Shown one piece after another: positions 28,616 to 39,313 of a DNA stretch of 64,000 nucleotides (within the stretch, counting starts at the first letter, position 1; each line of letters begins with the position of its first letter). A model generated the notes under the pieces. That model saw only the letters and a list, made by a program, of their open reading frames with translations. It did not search any database and had not been told where the DNA came from. Both the position numbers and the translations under genes were made by a program. Source of the stretch: Mariniblastus sp. (GTDB lineage Bacteria > Planctomycetota > Planctomycetia > Pirellulales > Pirellulaceae). The stretch spans positions 62,001 to 126,000 of the forward strand of contig JAQXDZ010000102.1 of assembly GCA_029251085.1 (NCBI GenBank). Reading direction: 5' to 3'.

Positions 28616-30091
28616 GTGCCGGCTATGAATCCTCATGAACAACAAAAATTGCATTCGACCCGGCGCGAGTTCTTTGGTCGCACGGCCAATGGAATCGGAT
28701 CCGCCGCGTTGGCGAGCCTGTTGAATCGTTCGACACTTGCTGGTGAAAGACGCCCCGAGCCGCGCACTGGCGGCCTCCCCGGAATCCCTCATTTTGCCCC
28801 CAAAGCGAAACGTGTGATTGCGCTGATTCAAAACGGTGGCCCTTCTCATGCTGATCTTTTTGACTGGAAACCAAAGTTAGCTCAAATGCACGGCCAGCCT
28901 GTGCCCGAAGAATTCGTCGCAGGCAAACGATTCAGCACAATGACTGGAAAGCCAGATGGAAAATTAATGCTGGCTCCCATCGAGCCATTTCACCAGCGAG
29001 GAAATTCCGGAGCCTGGGTCAGTGACATGCTCCCCTACACTGCTTCGATTGCGGATGAATTAACATTTCTAAAAGGCATGCACACGGATGCGGTCAACCA
29101 TGCTCCGGCAATTAGCTTCTTATTGAGCGGCGCCCAGATACCGGGTCGGCCAACACTGGGAAGCTGGATGAATTACGGTCTGGGGAGCGAAGTAGATGAT
29201 CTTCCTAATTTCATCGTCATGACCTCCGTTTCAAAAAATACAACCTGCGGGCAAATCTTTTACGACTTCTATTGGGGCAGTGGCTTTTTACCTTCCAAAC
29301 ATCAGGGGGTTAAATTCCGCGGATCTGGTGATCCGGTCCTCTACCTTTCGAATCCCGACGGCATTACACGTGAAATGCGCCGCGGTTGGCTGGACAACAT
29401 CGCTAGATTAAACCAAATGCAGCTTGAAGAATTTGGCGACCCGGAAATTGCAACTCGAATCGCTCAATATGAAATGGCCTTTCAAATGCAGGCAAGTGTG
29501 CCAGAGTTGACTGACCTGTCCGACGAACCCCGTGCCATTCTTGACATGTATGGTCCCGGCGTCGAAGAACCCGGCTCGTTTGCCCACAACTGCTTGATGG
29601 CTCGCCGACTTGCCGAACGAGGTGTCAGTTTCACTCAACTCATGCACGCCGGTTGGGACCAGCACCGAAGTTTAACAACAGAATTTTATACTCAATGTCG
29701 GGATACCGATCAGGCAAGTGCTGCCTTGGTAATGGACCTGAAACAACGTGGAATGCTGGACGACACGCTCGTAGTCTGGAGTGGAGAATTCGGACGCACC
29801 CCATTTATTCAGGGAGATATTAACAATCGAAAACAGTGGGGACGTGACCACCATCCCTACGCCTACACGACGTGGATGGCCGGCGGAGGCCTCAAGCCCG
29901 GATTGAGCTACGGCGAAACTGATGAACTGGCGATGAACGTCGCCAGTGATGGTGTTCACATCCATGACCTACAGGCGACGCTCCTGCATCTCCTTGGAAT
30001 TAACCACGAAGAATTAACCTACCGGTTTCAAGGCAGACAATTTCGACTGACCGATGTCCACGGTCGGGTTGTTCAGGAAATTCTGGCTTAG
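28616..30091 (+). CDS. DUF1501 family protein with Tat-like signal
   Basis: 491 aa; STRREFFGRTANGIGSAALASLL; GEFGRTPFIQGDINNRKQWGRDHHPYAYTTWMAGGG. Confidence 0.93.
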   Translation: MPAMNPHEQQKLHSTRREFFGRTANGIGSAALASLLNRSTLAGERRPEPRTGGLPGIPHFAPKAKRVIALIQNGGPSHADLFDWKPKLAQMHGQPVPEEFVAGKRFSTMTGKPDGKLMLAPIEPFHQRGNSGAWVSDMLPYTASIADELTFLKGMHTDAVNHAPAISFLLSGAQIPGRPTLGSWMNYGLGSEVDDLPNFIVMTSVSKNTTCGQIFYDFYWGSGFLPSKHQGVKFRGSGDPVLYLSNPDGITREMRRGWLDNIARLNQMQLEEFGDPEIATRIAQYEMAFQMQASVPELTDLSDEPRAILDMYGPGVEEPGSFAHNCLMARRLAERGVSFTQLMHAGWDQHRSLTTEFYTQCRDTDQASAALVMDLKQRGMLDDTLVVWSGEFGRTPFIQGDINNRKQWGRDHHPYAYTTWMAGGGLKPGLSYGETDELAMNVASDGVHIHDLQATLLHLLGINHEELTYRFQGRQFRLTDVHGRVVQEILA

Positions 30092-30108
30092 CTTTTCTGG
30101 CTTAGCTT
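30081..30108. repeat. 14-bp tandem duplication (ttctggcttagctt x2) spanning the DUF1501 stop codon
   Basis: Two identical 14-nt copies at 30081-30094 and 30095-30108, read directly. Confidence 0.95.
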
Positions 30109-30263
30109 TTCTTTACCGAGGTGGATCGCGAAACGCCTGCACAAGCCAGTCAAAATCCAGCCATTGAAAGCTCTCAGATTTTCAGAAATTCCATACTAAA
30201 GAAACTTTTCTCTGATACCATGGATCGGCTAAAGCTCCTTTTCTGGCACTCGAGGGCCAATCA

Positions 30264-32258
30264 TTGACAACACCTGAACCTGTTTTTCCGAACGAGACCT
30301 CACGGCGCGATCCGGCACATCGTCGCACCGAAAAAAAGATAAATGAGACCTGCACTGAGCCTACCTGGACACTCGATCAAGCGAGAGACCTATACGGCAT
30401 TCAGCGTTGGGGACTGGACTATTTTGGAATCTCCGAATCGGGAAGCGCTACCGTTGAGGCACCAACACCGGCGGGTGTGAAAACGATTGAGTTCTCTGAA
30501 ATACTCGATGGTCTCAAAGAACGCGGACTCGATATGCCGGTCATGCTCCGGTTCGAAAATCTAGTCGATGACCGCATTACGCAACTCCACCAAGGATTTG
30601 CATCCGCCATCGCCCAGACCAATTACAAGAGTGAGTATCGTGGCGTTTTTCCAATCAAGGTTAATCAGCAGAGTCAGGTGATTGCCGAAATCGCGAGGTT
30701 CGGCGAGCGCTTCAATTACGGGCTCGAAGCCGGAAGTAAAGCTGAACTCTTGATCGCATTGGCGACCCTTCCATCTCCTGAAAGCCTGATCATTTGCAAT
30801 GGCTATAAAGATTTAGAATACATCGATCTCGGACTCCGAGCACTTTCAATGGGACTTCAGGTCTTTTTCGTCATTGAAACGCCCAAGGAACTACCGATGA
30901 TCCTTGACCGCGCAAAACACTGGGGAGTCACGCCTTGCATTGGCGTGCGACTAAAACTCTCCACCGCCGTTGATGGACACTGGAGTCGGGATGCCGGAGA
31001 TCGCAGCCTATTTGGTTTATCGACGCTGCAGTTGATTGAAATCATCGACAGCCTCCGTGAAGCTGGAATGCTGAACTCGTTAAAAATGCTGCATTTCCAT
31101 CTCGGCAGCCAAGTACCTAACATTCGCAACGTCCGTGACGGCATTACCGAAGCTTGTCGATTTTATGTCAACCTCATCAAGGAAGGGGCGCCGATGGGAT
31201 ATTTTGACATCGGCGGGGGACTCGCCGTCGACTACGACGGATCGGCCAGCATCGATGGGCACAGTCGAAACTACGACCTCGACGAATACTGCGTCGATAT
31301 TGTCGAGGCAATCATGGCCGCGTTCAGTCCCCATGAAATCCCTCACCCTACAATTATTTCCGAATCGGGCCGGTGGACTGTCGCACCTATGTCCGTGCTT
31401 CTGTTTAACATCCTCGATGTCAATGACTTCCAACCGCAACCACTTCCCGATCCGCTTCCAGAAAACATTCATTCGTCCATTGATTTCCTGATTGACACGC
31501 TGCGCCATATCGAAGTTCGACGCCTTCAAGAAAACTTCAACGATGCTATTTACTACCGCGATCAGGCGCGAAAAGCATTTCAGATTGGAGAACTAAGCCT
31601 TCGTGAACGAGCACTTGCTGAAAACATCTGCCTAACAATCCTTCACCAAATCGCCGACCGCGTGCCGGAAATGACTCGCCCTCCGGCAAGCCTGCAATCT
31701 ATCAAAGACTCGCTCTCAGATATCTATTACGGCAATTTTAGTGTTTTCCAATCACTACCGGACGCATGGGCCATCCAGCAAGTTTTCCCCGTGATGCCAT
31801 TGCAACGACTCGACGAGGAACCGACTCGAAACGCCATCATTGGGGACTTAACCTGCGATTGTGACGGCCAACTCAACCAATTCGTAGGAACTAAGTCCAA
31901 CACCAATACACTTAGACTGCACCCAATTATCGAAGGTGAAGAGTATTGCCTCGGTGTATTCCTGGTCGGAGCTTATCAGGAAACGCTAGGCGATCTACAC
32001 AATTTATTCGGTGACACTCATGTCGTCAGCGTCAGAGTTACCAGCGAAGGGAAATTGGAATTTGTCCACGAACTCGAAGGCGATAGCATTCGAGATGTAT
32101 TAAGTTACGTTGAGTACCAAACAGAAGAATTATTTTCTCAATTCGAAAAACGTACAGACACCGCTTTAAGTGACGGGAAAATTAGTGTCACCCAACGGAG
32201 CGAAATCTTGAACCTGTTTAGCGAGAGTCTCCGCGGATATACTTATTTCGAACACTAA
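30264..32258 (+). CDS. speA: Biosynthetic arginine decarboxylase
   Basis: 664 aa; YRGVFPIKVNQQSQVIAEIARFGERFNYGLEAGSKAELLIAL, LHFHLGSQVPNIRNVRDG, GYFDIGGGLAVDYDGS, ISESGRWTVAPMSVLLFN. Confidence 0.95.
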   Translation: MTTPEPVFPNETSRRDPAHRRTEKKINETCTEPTWTLDQARDLYGIQRWGLDYFGISESGSATVEAPTPAGVKTIEFSEILDGLKERGLDMPVMLRFENLVDDRITQLHQGFASAIAQTNYKSEYRGVFPIKVNQQSQVIAEIARFGERFNYGLEAGSKAELLIALATLPSPESLIICNGYKDLEYIDLGLRALSMGLQVFFVIETPKELPMILDRAKHWGVTPCIGVRLKLSTAVDGHWSRDAGDRSLFGLSTLQLIEIIDSLREAGMLNSLKMLHFHLGSQVPNIRNVRDGITEACRFYVNLIKEGAPMGYFDIGGGLAVDYDGSASIDGHSRNYDLDEYCVDIVEAIMAAFSPHEIPHPTIISESGRWTVAPMSVLLFNILDVNDFQPQPLPDPLPENIHSSIDFLIDTLRHIEVRRLQENFNDAIYYRDQARKAFQIGELSLRERALAENICLTILHQIADRVPEMTRPPASLQSIKDSLSDIYYGNFSVFQSLPDAWAIQQVFPVMPLQRLDEEPTRNAIIGDLTCDCDGQLNQFVGTKSNTNTLRLHPIIEGEEYCLGVFLVGAYQETLGDLHNLFGDTHVVSVRVTSEGKLEFVHELEGDSIRDVLSYVEYQTEELFSQFEKRTDTALSDGKISVTQRSEILNLFSESLRGYTYFEH

Positions 32259-32296
32259 ACTTTCTTGCCTTCCACCACAGAAATGAAAGAGGAATC

Positions 32297-34573
32297 ATGG
32301 GTGCGCGTTTTATCTTAAGCCTGACAATCTTGTTCGGGTTGATTTCTACCGGCATTTCTCAAACGCTGCTCGTCGAGGCAGAGAGTTTTTCAGAACCTGG
32401 AGGCTGGAAACTCGACACCCAGTTCATTCATGAAATGGGCTCTCCCTATCTACTTGCACACGGCCTTGGAAAACCAGTGGCCGATGCAAAAACGACAATC
32501 GATTTCCCGGCAACCGGACGCTACACCGTTTGGGTTCGCACAAAGGACTGGGTAGCTCGCTGGAAGGCACCGGGCCAACCCGGAAAATTTGAATTGCACA
32601 TCAATGGCACGCCACTGGAGCAACCGTTTGGGGTGAAAGGGGAAAACTGGTTCTGGCAAAACGGTGGAACGGTACAAATTGATAAAAAGCAAAACGAATT
32701 AACACTTCATGACCTGACCGGTTTTGACGGTCGCTGCGATGCCATTGCATTCTCGCTTGATCCCGACTGGACTCCTCCTGTAACAACCGAAGTCTTTCCG
32801 TCTTGGCGTCGGAAGTTGTCAAACATCTCCGAAAAACCAATCAATCAAAGTGGTTATGATTTGGTAGTTATTGGTGGAGGCTATGCCGGAGTTGCAGCCT
32901 CTTTGTCAGCTGCCAGAATGGGCTGCACCGTCGCTTTGGTTCAAAACCGAGGCGTCTTAGGAGGAAATGGTTCGAGTGAAGTTCGGGTTTGGGCGAAGGG
33001 AAATATTCGTCGAGGCCGTTACCCGAGAATTGGCGAAATCGTCAACGAATTTTCAGACCAGGCCAAAAAATCCCCCGGCACCTACGAAGAATTCGAAGAT
33101 GACAAAAAAGAGACATTGGTTCGGGCCGAAAAAAACATCGACCTGTTCCTTGATCATCATGCCTACCAAGTTGAACTGGCTTCTGAAAATTCAATTAAGT
33201 CCATTCTCGCATTCGACACGCGCTCCGGAGCAATCAAACGGTTCTCCGGCACCCAATTTGTAGACTGCACTGGCCACGGCACGATTGGAACTCTCGCCGG
33301 CGCGAAGAATGACATGACTCCCGCGGGTCGAATGGGAATGAGCAACATGTGGCGTTGGGAAAAGAACTCCCAACCGAGCCAGTTCCCCAAAACTCCGTGG
33401 GCCCTGGAACTCACCATGAAAGATTTCCCATACCCTCGTGACTTCCACGGCCAGTGGTTTTGGGAAAGTGGATTCGACAAAGATCCCTTGGCAGATGCTG
33501 AAGGAATTCGTGACTGGAATCTCAGAGCAGTTTACGGTGCGTTCAACGCGATGAAGAATAAAGATGGAGCAGAGCAACACCCTAATGCTTCTTTGACCTG
33601 GGTTGCCTTCATTGGAGGGCCGCGTGAATCAAGAAGACTGCTTGGCGACGTCGTGCTAACGGAAGCCGATATCGTTGGCAAACGAGACTTTCCCGATGGA
33701 GTCGTGCCAAGCACCTGGTCCATCGACCTCCATTATCCAAAAGAACAATACGCCAAGAAATACCCTGACAATCCTTTCATCTCCAAGGCAGTTCACGGAA
33801 AAGGGGTTGATAGGAGTTATGGCTACCCCGTCCCCTACCGTTGTTTTTACTCAGCCAACATCGACAACCTTTTCATGGCTGGGCGATGCATCAGCGTTAC
33901 CCATGAGGCATTGGGAACCGTCCGCGTCATGAAGACTTGCGGAATGATGGGAGAGGTCGTTGGGAAAGCCGCTTCCATTTGCGCCGCTCACCAATGCTCT
34001 CCCCGGGAAGTCTACCAAAAATATCTACCAGAGTTAAAAAGCCTGCTCCAGCTTCCCGGCGGGTCGCATCGCCCAAGCATTGGAGGCAAACTGACCATTC
34101 CCGATGTTCCAATCGCGGAGCAACCCAAACCCGTCGTCGTCAACAAAGGCATCTCACCGAATAAGATCGCAGGGATCGTGATCGATGATCTCTCAGCAAC
34201 GAAAGCTGGAATCTGGAGCAAGGGAACGGGCCTAAAAGGCTTTATTGGAAAACACTATGTGTACGCCAGTGCGAACACAGACGCCAAGATTCGATTTACC
34301 TGGGAACCGGAGAAAAATGCACGATGCGAACTCAGACTCGCCTATCGGCACCATGAAAACCGAACCGAAAAGGCACGGATCACAATTGAACAAGGGATAG
34401 AATCGAAGGTAATTTATTTAGATCTCACCAAAGTGCCGACGCTCGAACACGGTTTCGTATCACTCGGTGAATTCGATCTCAAACAAGGTCAGCCCACGGC
34501 AATTATGATGTCTCACGGCAATTCGATTGGCCACCTTTGCGCCGATGCAATTCAAATCTTACCGGCTAAATAA
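32297..34573 (+). CDS. Secreted FAD-dependent oxidoreductase (FAD_oxidored type, xanthan-lyase-like annotation)
   Basis: 758 aa; YDLVVIGGGYAGVAASLSAARMGCTVALVQNRGVLGGNGSSEVRVWAKG; FMAGRCISVTHEALGTVRVMKTCGMMGE. Confidence 0.88.
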   Translation: MGARFILSLTILFGLISTGISQTLLVEAESFSEPGGWKLDTQFIHEMGSPYLLAHGLGKPVADAKTTIDFPATGRYTVWVRTKDWVARWKAPGQPGKFELHINGTPLEQPFGVKGENWFWQNGGTVQIDKKQNELTLHDLTGFDGRCDAIAFSLDPDWTPPVTTEVFPSWRRKLSNISEKPINQSGYDLVVIGGGYAGVAASLSAARMGCTVALVQNRGVLGGNGSSEVRVWAKGNIRRGRYPRIGEIVNEFSDQAKKSPGTYEEFEDDKKETLVRAEKNIDLFLDHHAYQVELASENSIKSILAFDTRSGAIKRFSGTQFVDCTGHGTIGTLAGAKNDMTPAGRMGMSNMWRWEKNSQPSQFPKTPWALELTMKDFPYPRDFHGQWFWESGFDKDPLADAEGIRDWNLRAVYGAFNAMKNKDGAEQHPNASLTWVAFIGGPRESRRLLGDVVLTEADIVGKRDFPDGVVPSTWSIDLHYPKEQYAKKYPDNPFISKAVHGKGVDRSYGYPVPYRCFYSANIDNLFMAGRCISVTHEALGTVRVMKTCGMMGEVVGKAASICAAHQCSPREVYQKYLPELKSLLQLPGGSHRPSIGGKLTIPDVPIAEQPKPVVVNKGISPNKIAGIVIDDLSATKAGIWSKGTGLKGFIGKHYVYASANTDAKIRFTWEPEKNARCELRLAYRHHENRTEKARITIEQGIESKVIYLDLTKVPTLEHGFVSLGEFDLKQGQPTAIMMSHGNSIGHLCADAIQILPAK

Positions 34574-34631
34574 GTAAACACTTTCGTTTGCCGTATTTTG
34601 AATCTCATAAATCGTATTAAAAGTTAAGCAT

Positions 34632-35819
34632 CTATTTATTGAGAGCCTTTCGGTAATCACCAGGCGTCATATTTAACTCTCTTTTGAAAACAACATGTAA
34701 GTACTCCGGGTGCTCAAATCCGCAGTTAATGGCAATCTGCTCGATCGACATATCCGTTTTGGCCAACAGACTTCGCACTTGTTTTAGTTGGCAATTCCTA
34801 ATTTCCTGTTGGGGAGAATGGCCAAGCAGTTTTCGCATCCGGCGCTCCAGCGAGCTCCTTGATAATTTTGTATGCTCGAGGACCTGTTTAACTGAAATCC
34901 CAAAACACGCATTGGTTCTCAGAAAGCTCAACGCATTTGCCAAATCTGGATCCTCAATGGCGTAAACACTGGAAGACTGCCGGAGCGTTACATCCAACGG
35001 ATCAAAACACTGCAACTGCGGTGCTACCTTTTCCCCTGCCATCAATTTTGCCAAACATTCTGCTGCAGCAAATCCAATTTGCTCGGAATTGGGCATGACG
35101 CTCGAAAGCGGCGGTTCGCAGAGATTGCAAATTACTTCGTTATTATCGACTCCCAAAACCGCCACTTGTTCTGGCACAGCGATTTCCGCCCACAGGCAAC
35201 AATCCAGAATGTTCTTCCCTGCAATATCGTTGCTCGCCATCACTCCCGCCGGCTTTGGCAACCCTTTTAACCAGTCCGTTATCCGTTTCCGTTCATAGGC
35301 CAGTGAAAGTTTACGAGGTTGTTCCATCTCGCGATTAGACAAACTGTGCCATTTCGATTTTAAAATCGAACACTCATGACGTTTCTTTTTTAATTCGGCG
35401 ACAAACGACTCTTCCCGTCTCCGCGACCAGGCTTCCTGATCAAAACCAAGAAATCCAAAACTCCTAAACCCTCGCTCCATAAAGTGCCTCGCACCTAAAC
35501 GACCGATCGCATGGTCGTCAGAACGCAAAGTAACAAATTCGCTCTTTCCACTACGGCGATCATTTAAATCAACAAATGGAATTTTTCGAGACCGCACCAT
35601 TTGAGCAATTTCTGGATTCGTTGAGCGGCAGATGATGCCATCGCCATTCCAGTCAATCAACCATTCAGGCGGCCCACCTCGCAGATCCTGTTCTTCAAGA
35701 AAAACTGACCAATCGCTCTGAGTTTTTTTAAAACGCACGATTCCATCAAGCAAATTTCGTCCGTAATTACTTGAAGTCTCTACGATTAAGGCAACGGAAT
35801 AACGTCTTCGCATATTCAC
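34632..35819 (-). CDS. XylR-like transcriptional regulator (sugar-binding domain + AraC HTH)
   Basis: 395 aa; SVALIVETSSNYGRNLLDGIVRFKK, MASNDIAGKNILDCC...VPEQVAVLGVDNNEVICNLCEPPLSSV, C-terminal IEQIAINCGFEHPEYLHVVFKRELNMTPGDYRK. Confidence 0.92.
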   Translation of the reverse strand: MNMRRRYSVALIVETSSNYGRNLLDGIVRFKKTQSDWSVFLEEQDLRGGPPEWLIDWNGDGIICRSTNPEIAQMVRSRKIPFVDLNDRRSGKSEFVTLRSDDHAIGRLGARHFMERGFRSFGFLGFDQEAWSRRREESFVAELKKKRHECSILKSKWHSLSNREMEQPRKLSLAYERKRITDWLKGLPKPAGVMASNDIAGKNILDCCLWAEIAVPEQVAVLGVDNNEVICNLCEPPLSSVMPNSEQIGFAAAECLAKLMAGEKVAPQLQCFDPLDVTLRQSSSVYAIEDPDLANALSFLRTNACFGISVKQVLEHTKLSRSSLERRMRKLLGHSPQQEIRNCQLKQVRSLLAKTDMSIEQIAINCGFEHPEYLHVVFKRELNMTPGDYRKALNK

Positions 35820-35964
35820 AACCAGAATTCAGCAATCAAATTTAAAGGCATGGAATCCAACAACGCTCATGGATTAGAATAAGATCGGCCTAAAGTCATA
35901 ACTTAGGTCACCCCTAAACTCTAACACATGTCCTGTAACCGCCAAACCAATCAAGGAATTTCGC

Positions 35965-37638
35965 ATGCGTCCCATGGCATTCGCTCTTATCTTAGTTTTT
36001 GCACTTAGTTCTTTAGGGCCGCATTCAAGTGCCCTGAGGGGGGAGGATTCCGAGACAACCGATGAACGACCTAACATCGTCATCATCCTCGTGGACGATA
36101 TGGGATTTTCCGACATTGGATGTTATGGAAGTGAAATTGAAACACCCAATGTTGATCGCCTAGCCACTGAAGGGCTTCGATTTACACAATTCTACAATTC
36201 CGGTCGCTGTTGCCCCACGCGGGCAAGTTTAATGACTGGACTCCATCCGCACCAAACCGGAATTGGGCACATGACCGCCCCTCCCAATCAGCCTTTGGGA
36301 TTTACCGGTCCCTACCAGGGATATTTAAATGACAATTGCGCTACGATTGCCCAGGTCTTACAAGGATCCGGTTACCACACCTTGATGACTGGAAAATGGC
36401 ACTTGGGAGCCAACGACCAAAAAACCTGGCCAAGCCAAAGAGGTTTTGAACATTTCTACGGCGGCCTGTCCGGGGCGTTTAATTATTTTAAACCCGGCGA
36501 CGGGCGCACGATGTCTCGTGATAACCAACCTGTTGAAACCGATGACAACTTTTACAGCACTGACACGTTTACGGATGAGGCCTGTCAGTATATCTCGCAA
36601 GTAACCGAGGAAGACGATCGTCCTTTCTTCCTTTACCTTGCCTACAACGCTCCTCACTGGCCATTGCAACCAAAATTAAAGGACTTTGAAAAATATAAAG
36701 GAAAGTATCGAGACGGCTGGGAAGCGCTCATGAAAACTCGCTTGCAAAAACAAAAGGACTTGGGTTTGTTTGCCGAAAATGTTACTCCCGCGCCGCACGT
36801 CGGGCCAAAATGGAATTCGCTCTCAAAAGAAAAACAGGATGAGCTCGACACCATTCAAGCAGCCTACGCGGGATGCATTGACTCCATTGATCAAAACATA
36901 GGAAAACTAACACGCCACCTCAAAGATTGCGGCGTTTCAGACAATACACTTATCTTTTTCCTTTCAGATAACGGAGCCTGTCAGGAAGGCGGTGTCCTCG
37001 GCCGCTACCAAAAAGGCTGGGAAAAAAATTCGCCTCTAGAAACCGTTGACGGAATTCGCCAGGGACTCGCCTGGGCCAATGCTTCGAACACTCCGTTTCG
37101 ACTGTACAAACATTTTCTCCATGAAGGCGGAGCTTCCACACCGATGATTGCCTACTGGCCCAAAGGAATCGCGTCAGATAAGCGTGGCCAGTTCGCTCGA
37201 CAATTTGGCTACTTACCTGATTTCATGGCAACCTGCGTCGAACTTGCCGGGGCAACCTACCCCGAAAACCTTCCTCCTTGCGCTGGCAATTCGCTAGTTC
37301 CCGTACTGCAAGGTAGCGATTCTCCAATTCATCAAGAACCGGTTTACTGGGAACACGAAGGAAACGCAGCGGTGCGGTGGGGCAATTGGAAACTAGTTCG
37401 CGAATATCAAAAACCATGGGAGCTTTACGATCTTTCAAAAGATCGAACTGAGATGAATAATCTCGCAAAATTAAACGCTTCCAAGCTACAGGAAATGATA
37501 ACCATGTGGAAAGCTTGGGCAGACAAAACCGGCGTCGCTTATCCGGAGCGGTTCAACATGTACCAGTTCCTCAATCAAAAAAAGAAAAACAAGCAATCCC
37601 CAAAATCCAAAAAACGAAATGAGTCTGCAAAGAAATAG
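35965..37638 (+). CDS. Sulfatase (arylsulfatase family)
   Basis: 557 aa; RPNIVIILVDDMGFSDIGCYG; FGly motif CCPTRASLMTG; MTGKWHLG; FFLSDNGA. Confidence 0.94.
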   Translation: MRPMAFALILVFALSSLGPHSSALRGEDSETTDERPNIVIILVDDMGFSDIGCYGSEIETPNVDRLATEGLRFTQFYNSGRCCPTRASLMTGLHPHQTGIGHMTAPPNQPLGFTGPYQGYLNDNCATIAQVLQGSGYHTLMTGKWHLGANDQKTWPSQRGFEHFYGGLSGAFNYFKPGDGRTMSRDNQPVETDDNFYSTDTFTDEACQYISQVTEEDDRPFFLYLAYNAPHWPLQPKLKDFEKYKGKYRDGWEALMKTRLQKQKDLGLFAENVTPAPHVGPKWNSLSKEKQDELDTIQAAYAGCIDSIDQNIGKLTRHLKDCGVSDNTLIFFLSDNGACQEGGVLGRYQKGWEKNSPLETVDGIRQGLAWANASNTPFRLYKHFLHEGGASTPMIAYWPKGIASDKRGQFARQFGYLPDFMATCVELAGATYPENLPPCAGNSLVPVLQGSDSPIHQEPVYWEHEGNAAVRWGNWKLVREYQKPWELYDLSKDRTEMNNLAKLNASKLQEMITMWKAWADKTGVAYPERFNMYQFLNQKKKNKQSPKSKKRNESAKK

Positions 37639-37657
37639 ATGCAGTGCAATTTGGAAA

Positions 37658-39214
37658 TTATTTTTTCTTTTTCTTAGCCCGAGTCACAGGCGAAGGGTAA
37701 CTCGCCAGAATAGCTTTCAACTCTTTTAAAACCTCGGGACGTTTGTCTGCGAGGTTTTCTTTTTCGAGCGGGTCATTCTGATAATCGTACAACTCGTAGT
37801 CAATTCCACCACCGGATCCATTGTGTTTCGCCCATTCAACCAATCGATAACGGTCTGTCCGAATTGCTCGGCCCAGCTTACGTTTTGGATAGGCATGATA
37901 GGCGTGCTCACGCACCCGCTGGTCTGGATCACTTAATACCGTTGCCAACGAAACTCCGTCGAGTCGCTGAGGAACATCCGGCTTAGGCAATCCTGCCAGC
38001 GCACAAAGCGTTGGATAGATATCGACCGACTCCGCCAATTGACGCGTTCGACTATCAACTCGGACGCCTGGCCCGGAGAACATAATTGGAATTCGATTCG
38101 CTTGTTCATAATTCGTGTGCTTCGTCCAAATCCCAAGATCTCCTAAATGAAATCCGTGATCACCCCAAAGAACAACAATTGTATTTTCCGCCAAACCCAA
38201 TCGATCCAGCGCCGATATCACTTTTCCAATTTGAGCGTCGACATAACTTACACTTGCGTAATAACCATGAATCAACTCTCGCTTGAGTGGATCAGGCATC
38301 TCGCGGTCAGTGGGTACCGGTTTGTAGTTGTTAATTTCTCCACCCCGCTTATGGGCAGCCTCGGGAGAACCCACGGGAAACTCCTCGTAGTTGGGCATCG
38401 GTAATTTTTCAGGGTCGTGTAAGTCCCAGTATTTTTTCGGAGCACTAAACGGGAGATGCGGTCTTGCAAACCCGGCAGCAATAAAAAACGGCTGCTTATC
38501 GGTCACGAGCCGCTGTTTCGCCTGCTCCAGTCTTTTGATTGTCTCAGCAGCTACCCGGCCATCAGCATACCCTTCGTCAATTGTCTCCGGTGCTTCGAAC
38601 GCCGCCCCGCGTGGCAACGCTCGAATATTACCAAGTTGCTGATTCGTAAAATAAGCTTCCTCTCTCGTTAATTGGCCGCCATCGGTACTCGCTGGATCCA
38701 AATATTCAATCACCTTTTCATGAAAATGATCGACATCAAATGATTCCGGGTCACCAAGATTGCCATGGCCAATATGAAAAATCTTTCCCAATGACTCTGT
38801 CCGGTAACCGTGCCTTGAAAAGTACTGTGGAATCGTAACTGCATCCGGCACCACCTGCCGCAATTGGCTCCCCAGCCCATAAAGCCCTGTTGTTGTTGAG
38901 TGCGAGCCAAGCATCAATGAAAATCGAGACGGAGCGCACACGGCTTGATTGCAGTAAGCCAACTCAAACCGCGTCCCTCGCCTTGCTAATGCATCGATAT
39001 TAGGGGTCTTGGCATGGGAATCACCGTAACACCCAAGTGCCGGTTTCAAATCGTCAACAAGAATCATCAAAACATTGGGCGGCTCTGTTTTTAAGGGTTC
39101 GGCAATCTCATCGGAGACAACGTTATCCAGCGAGAAATTCGGGAACAAAATCCCGCCAATTGCAAAACTCACAAAAACAAAAAACGTCATGGAACATCGA
39201 GAACTTAATTTCAT
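37658..39214 (-). CDS. Sulfatase (iduronate-2-sulfatase-like)
   Basis: 518 aa; PNVLMILVDDLKPALGCYGDSHAKTPNIDALA; CAPSRFSLMLG; VVLWGDHGFHLGDLGIWTKHTNYE. Confidence 0.94.
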   Translation of the reverse strand: MKLSSRCSMTFFVFVSFAIGGILFPNFSLDNVVSDEIAEPLKTEPPNVLMILVDDLKPALGCYGDSHAKTPNIDALARRGTRFELAYCNQAVCAPSRFSLMLGSHSTTTGLYGLGSQLRQVVPDAVTIPQYFSRHGYRTESLGKIFHIGHGNLGDPESFDVDHFHEKVIEYLDPASTDGGQLTREEAYFTNQQLGNIRALPRGAAFEAPETIDEGYADGRVAAETIKRLEQAKQRLVTDKQPFFIAAGFARPHLPFSAPKKYWDLHDPEKLPMPNYEEFPVGSPEAAHKRGGEINNYKPVPTDREMPDPLKRELIHGYYASVSYVDAQIGKVISALDRLGLAENTIVVLWGDHGFHLGDLGIWTKHTNYEQANRIPIMFSGPGVRVDSRTRQLAESVDIYPTLCALAGLPKPDVPQRLDGVSLATVLSDPDQRVREHAYHAYPKRKLGRAIRTDRYRLVEWAKHNGSGGGIDYELYDYQNDPLEKENLADKRPEVLKELKAILASYPSPVTRAKKKKK

Positions 39215-39313
39215 CTTAAAACACCCATTTCATCATCTTGAGCCAAACATTCTTTGATCAATCTTTAAGTAGATCCAATCAACTGCCACGAATCATTTAT
39301 TACTGCCTGTGAT

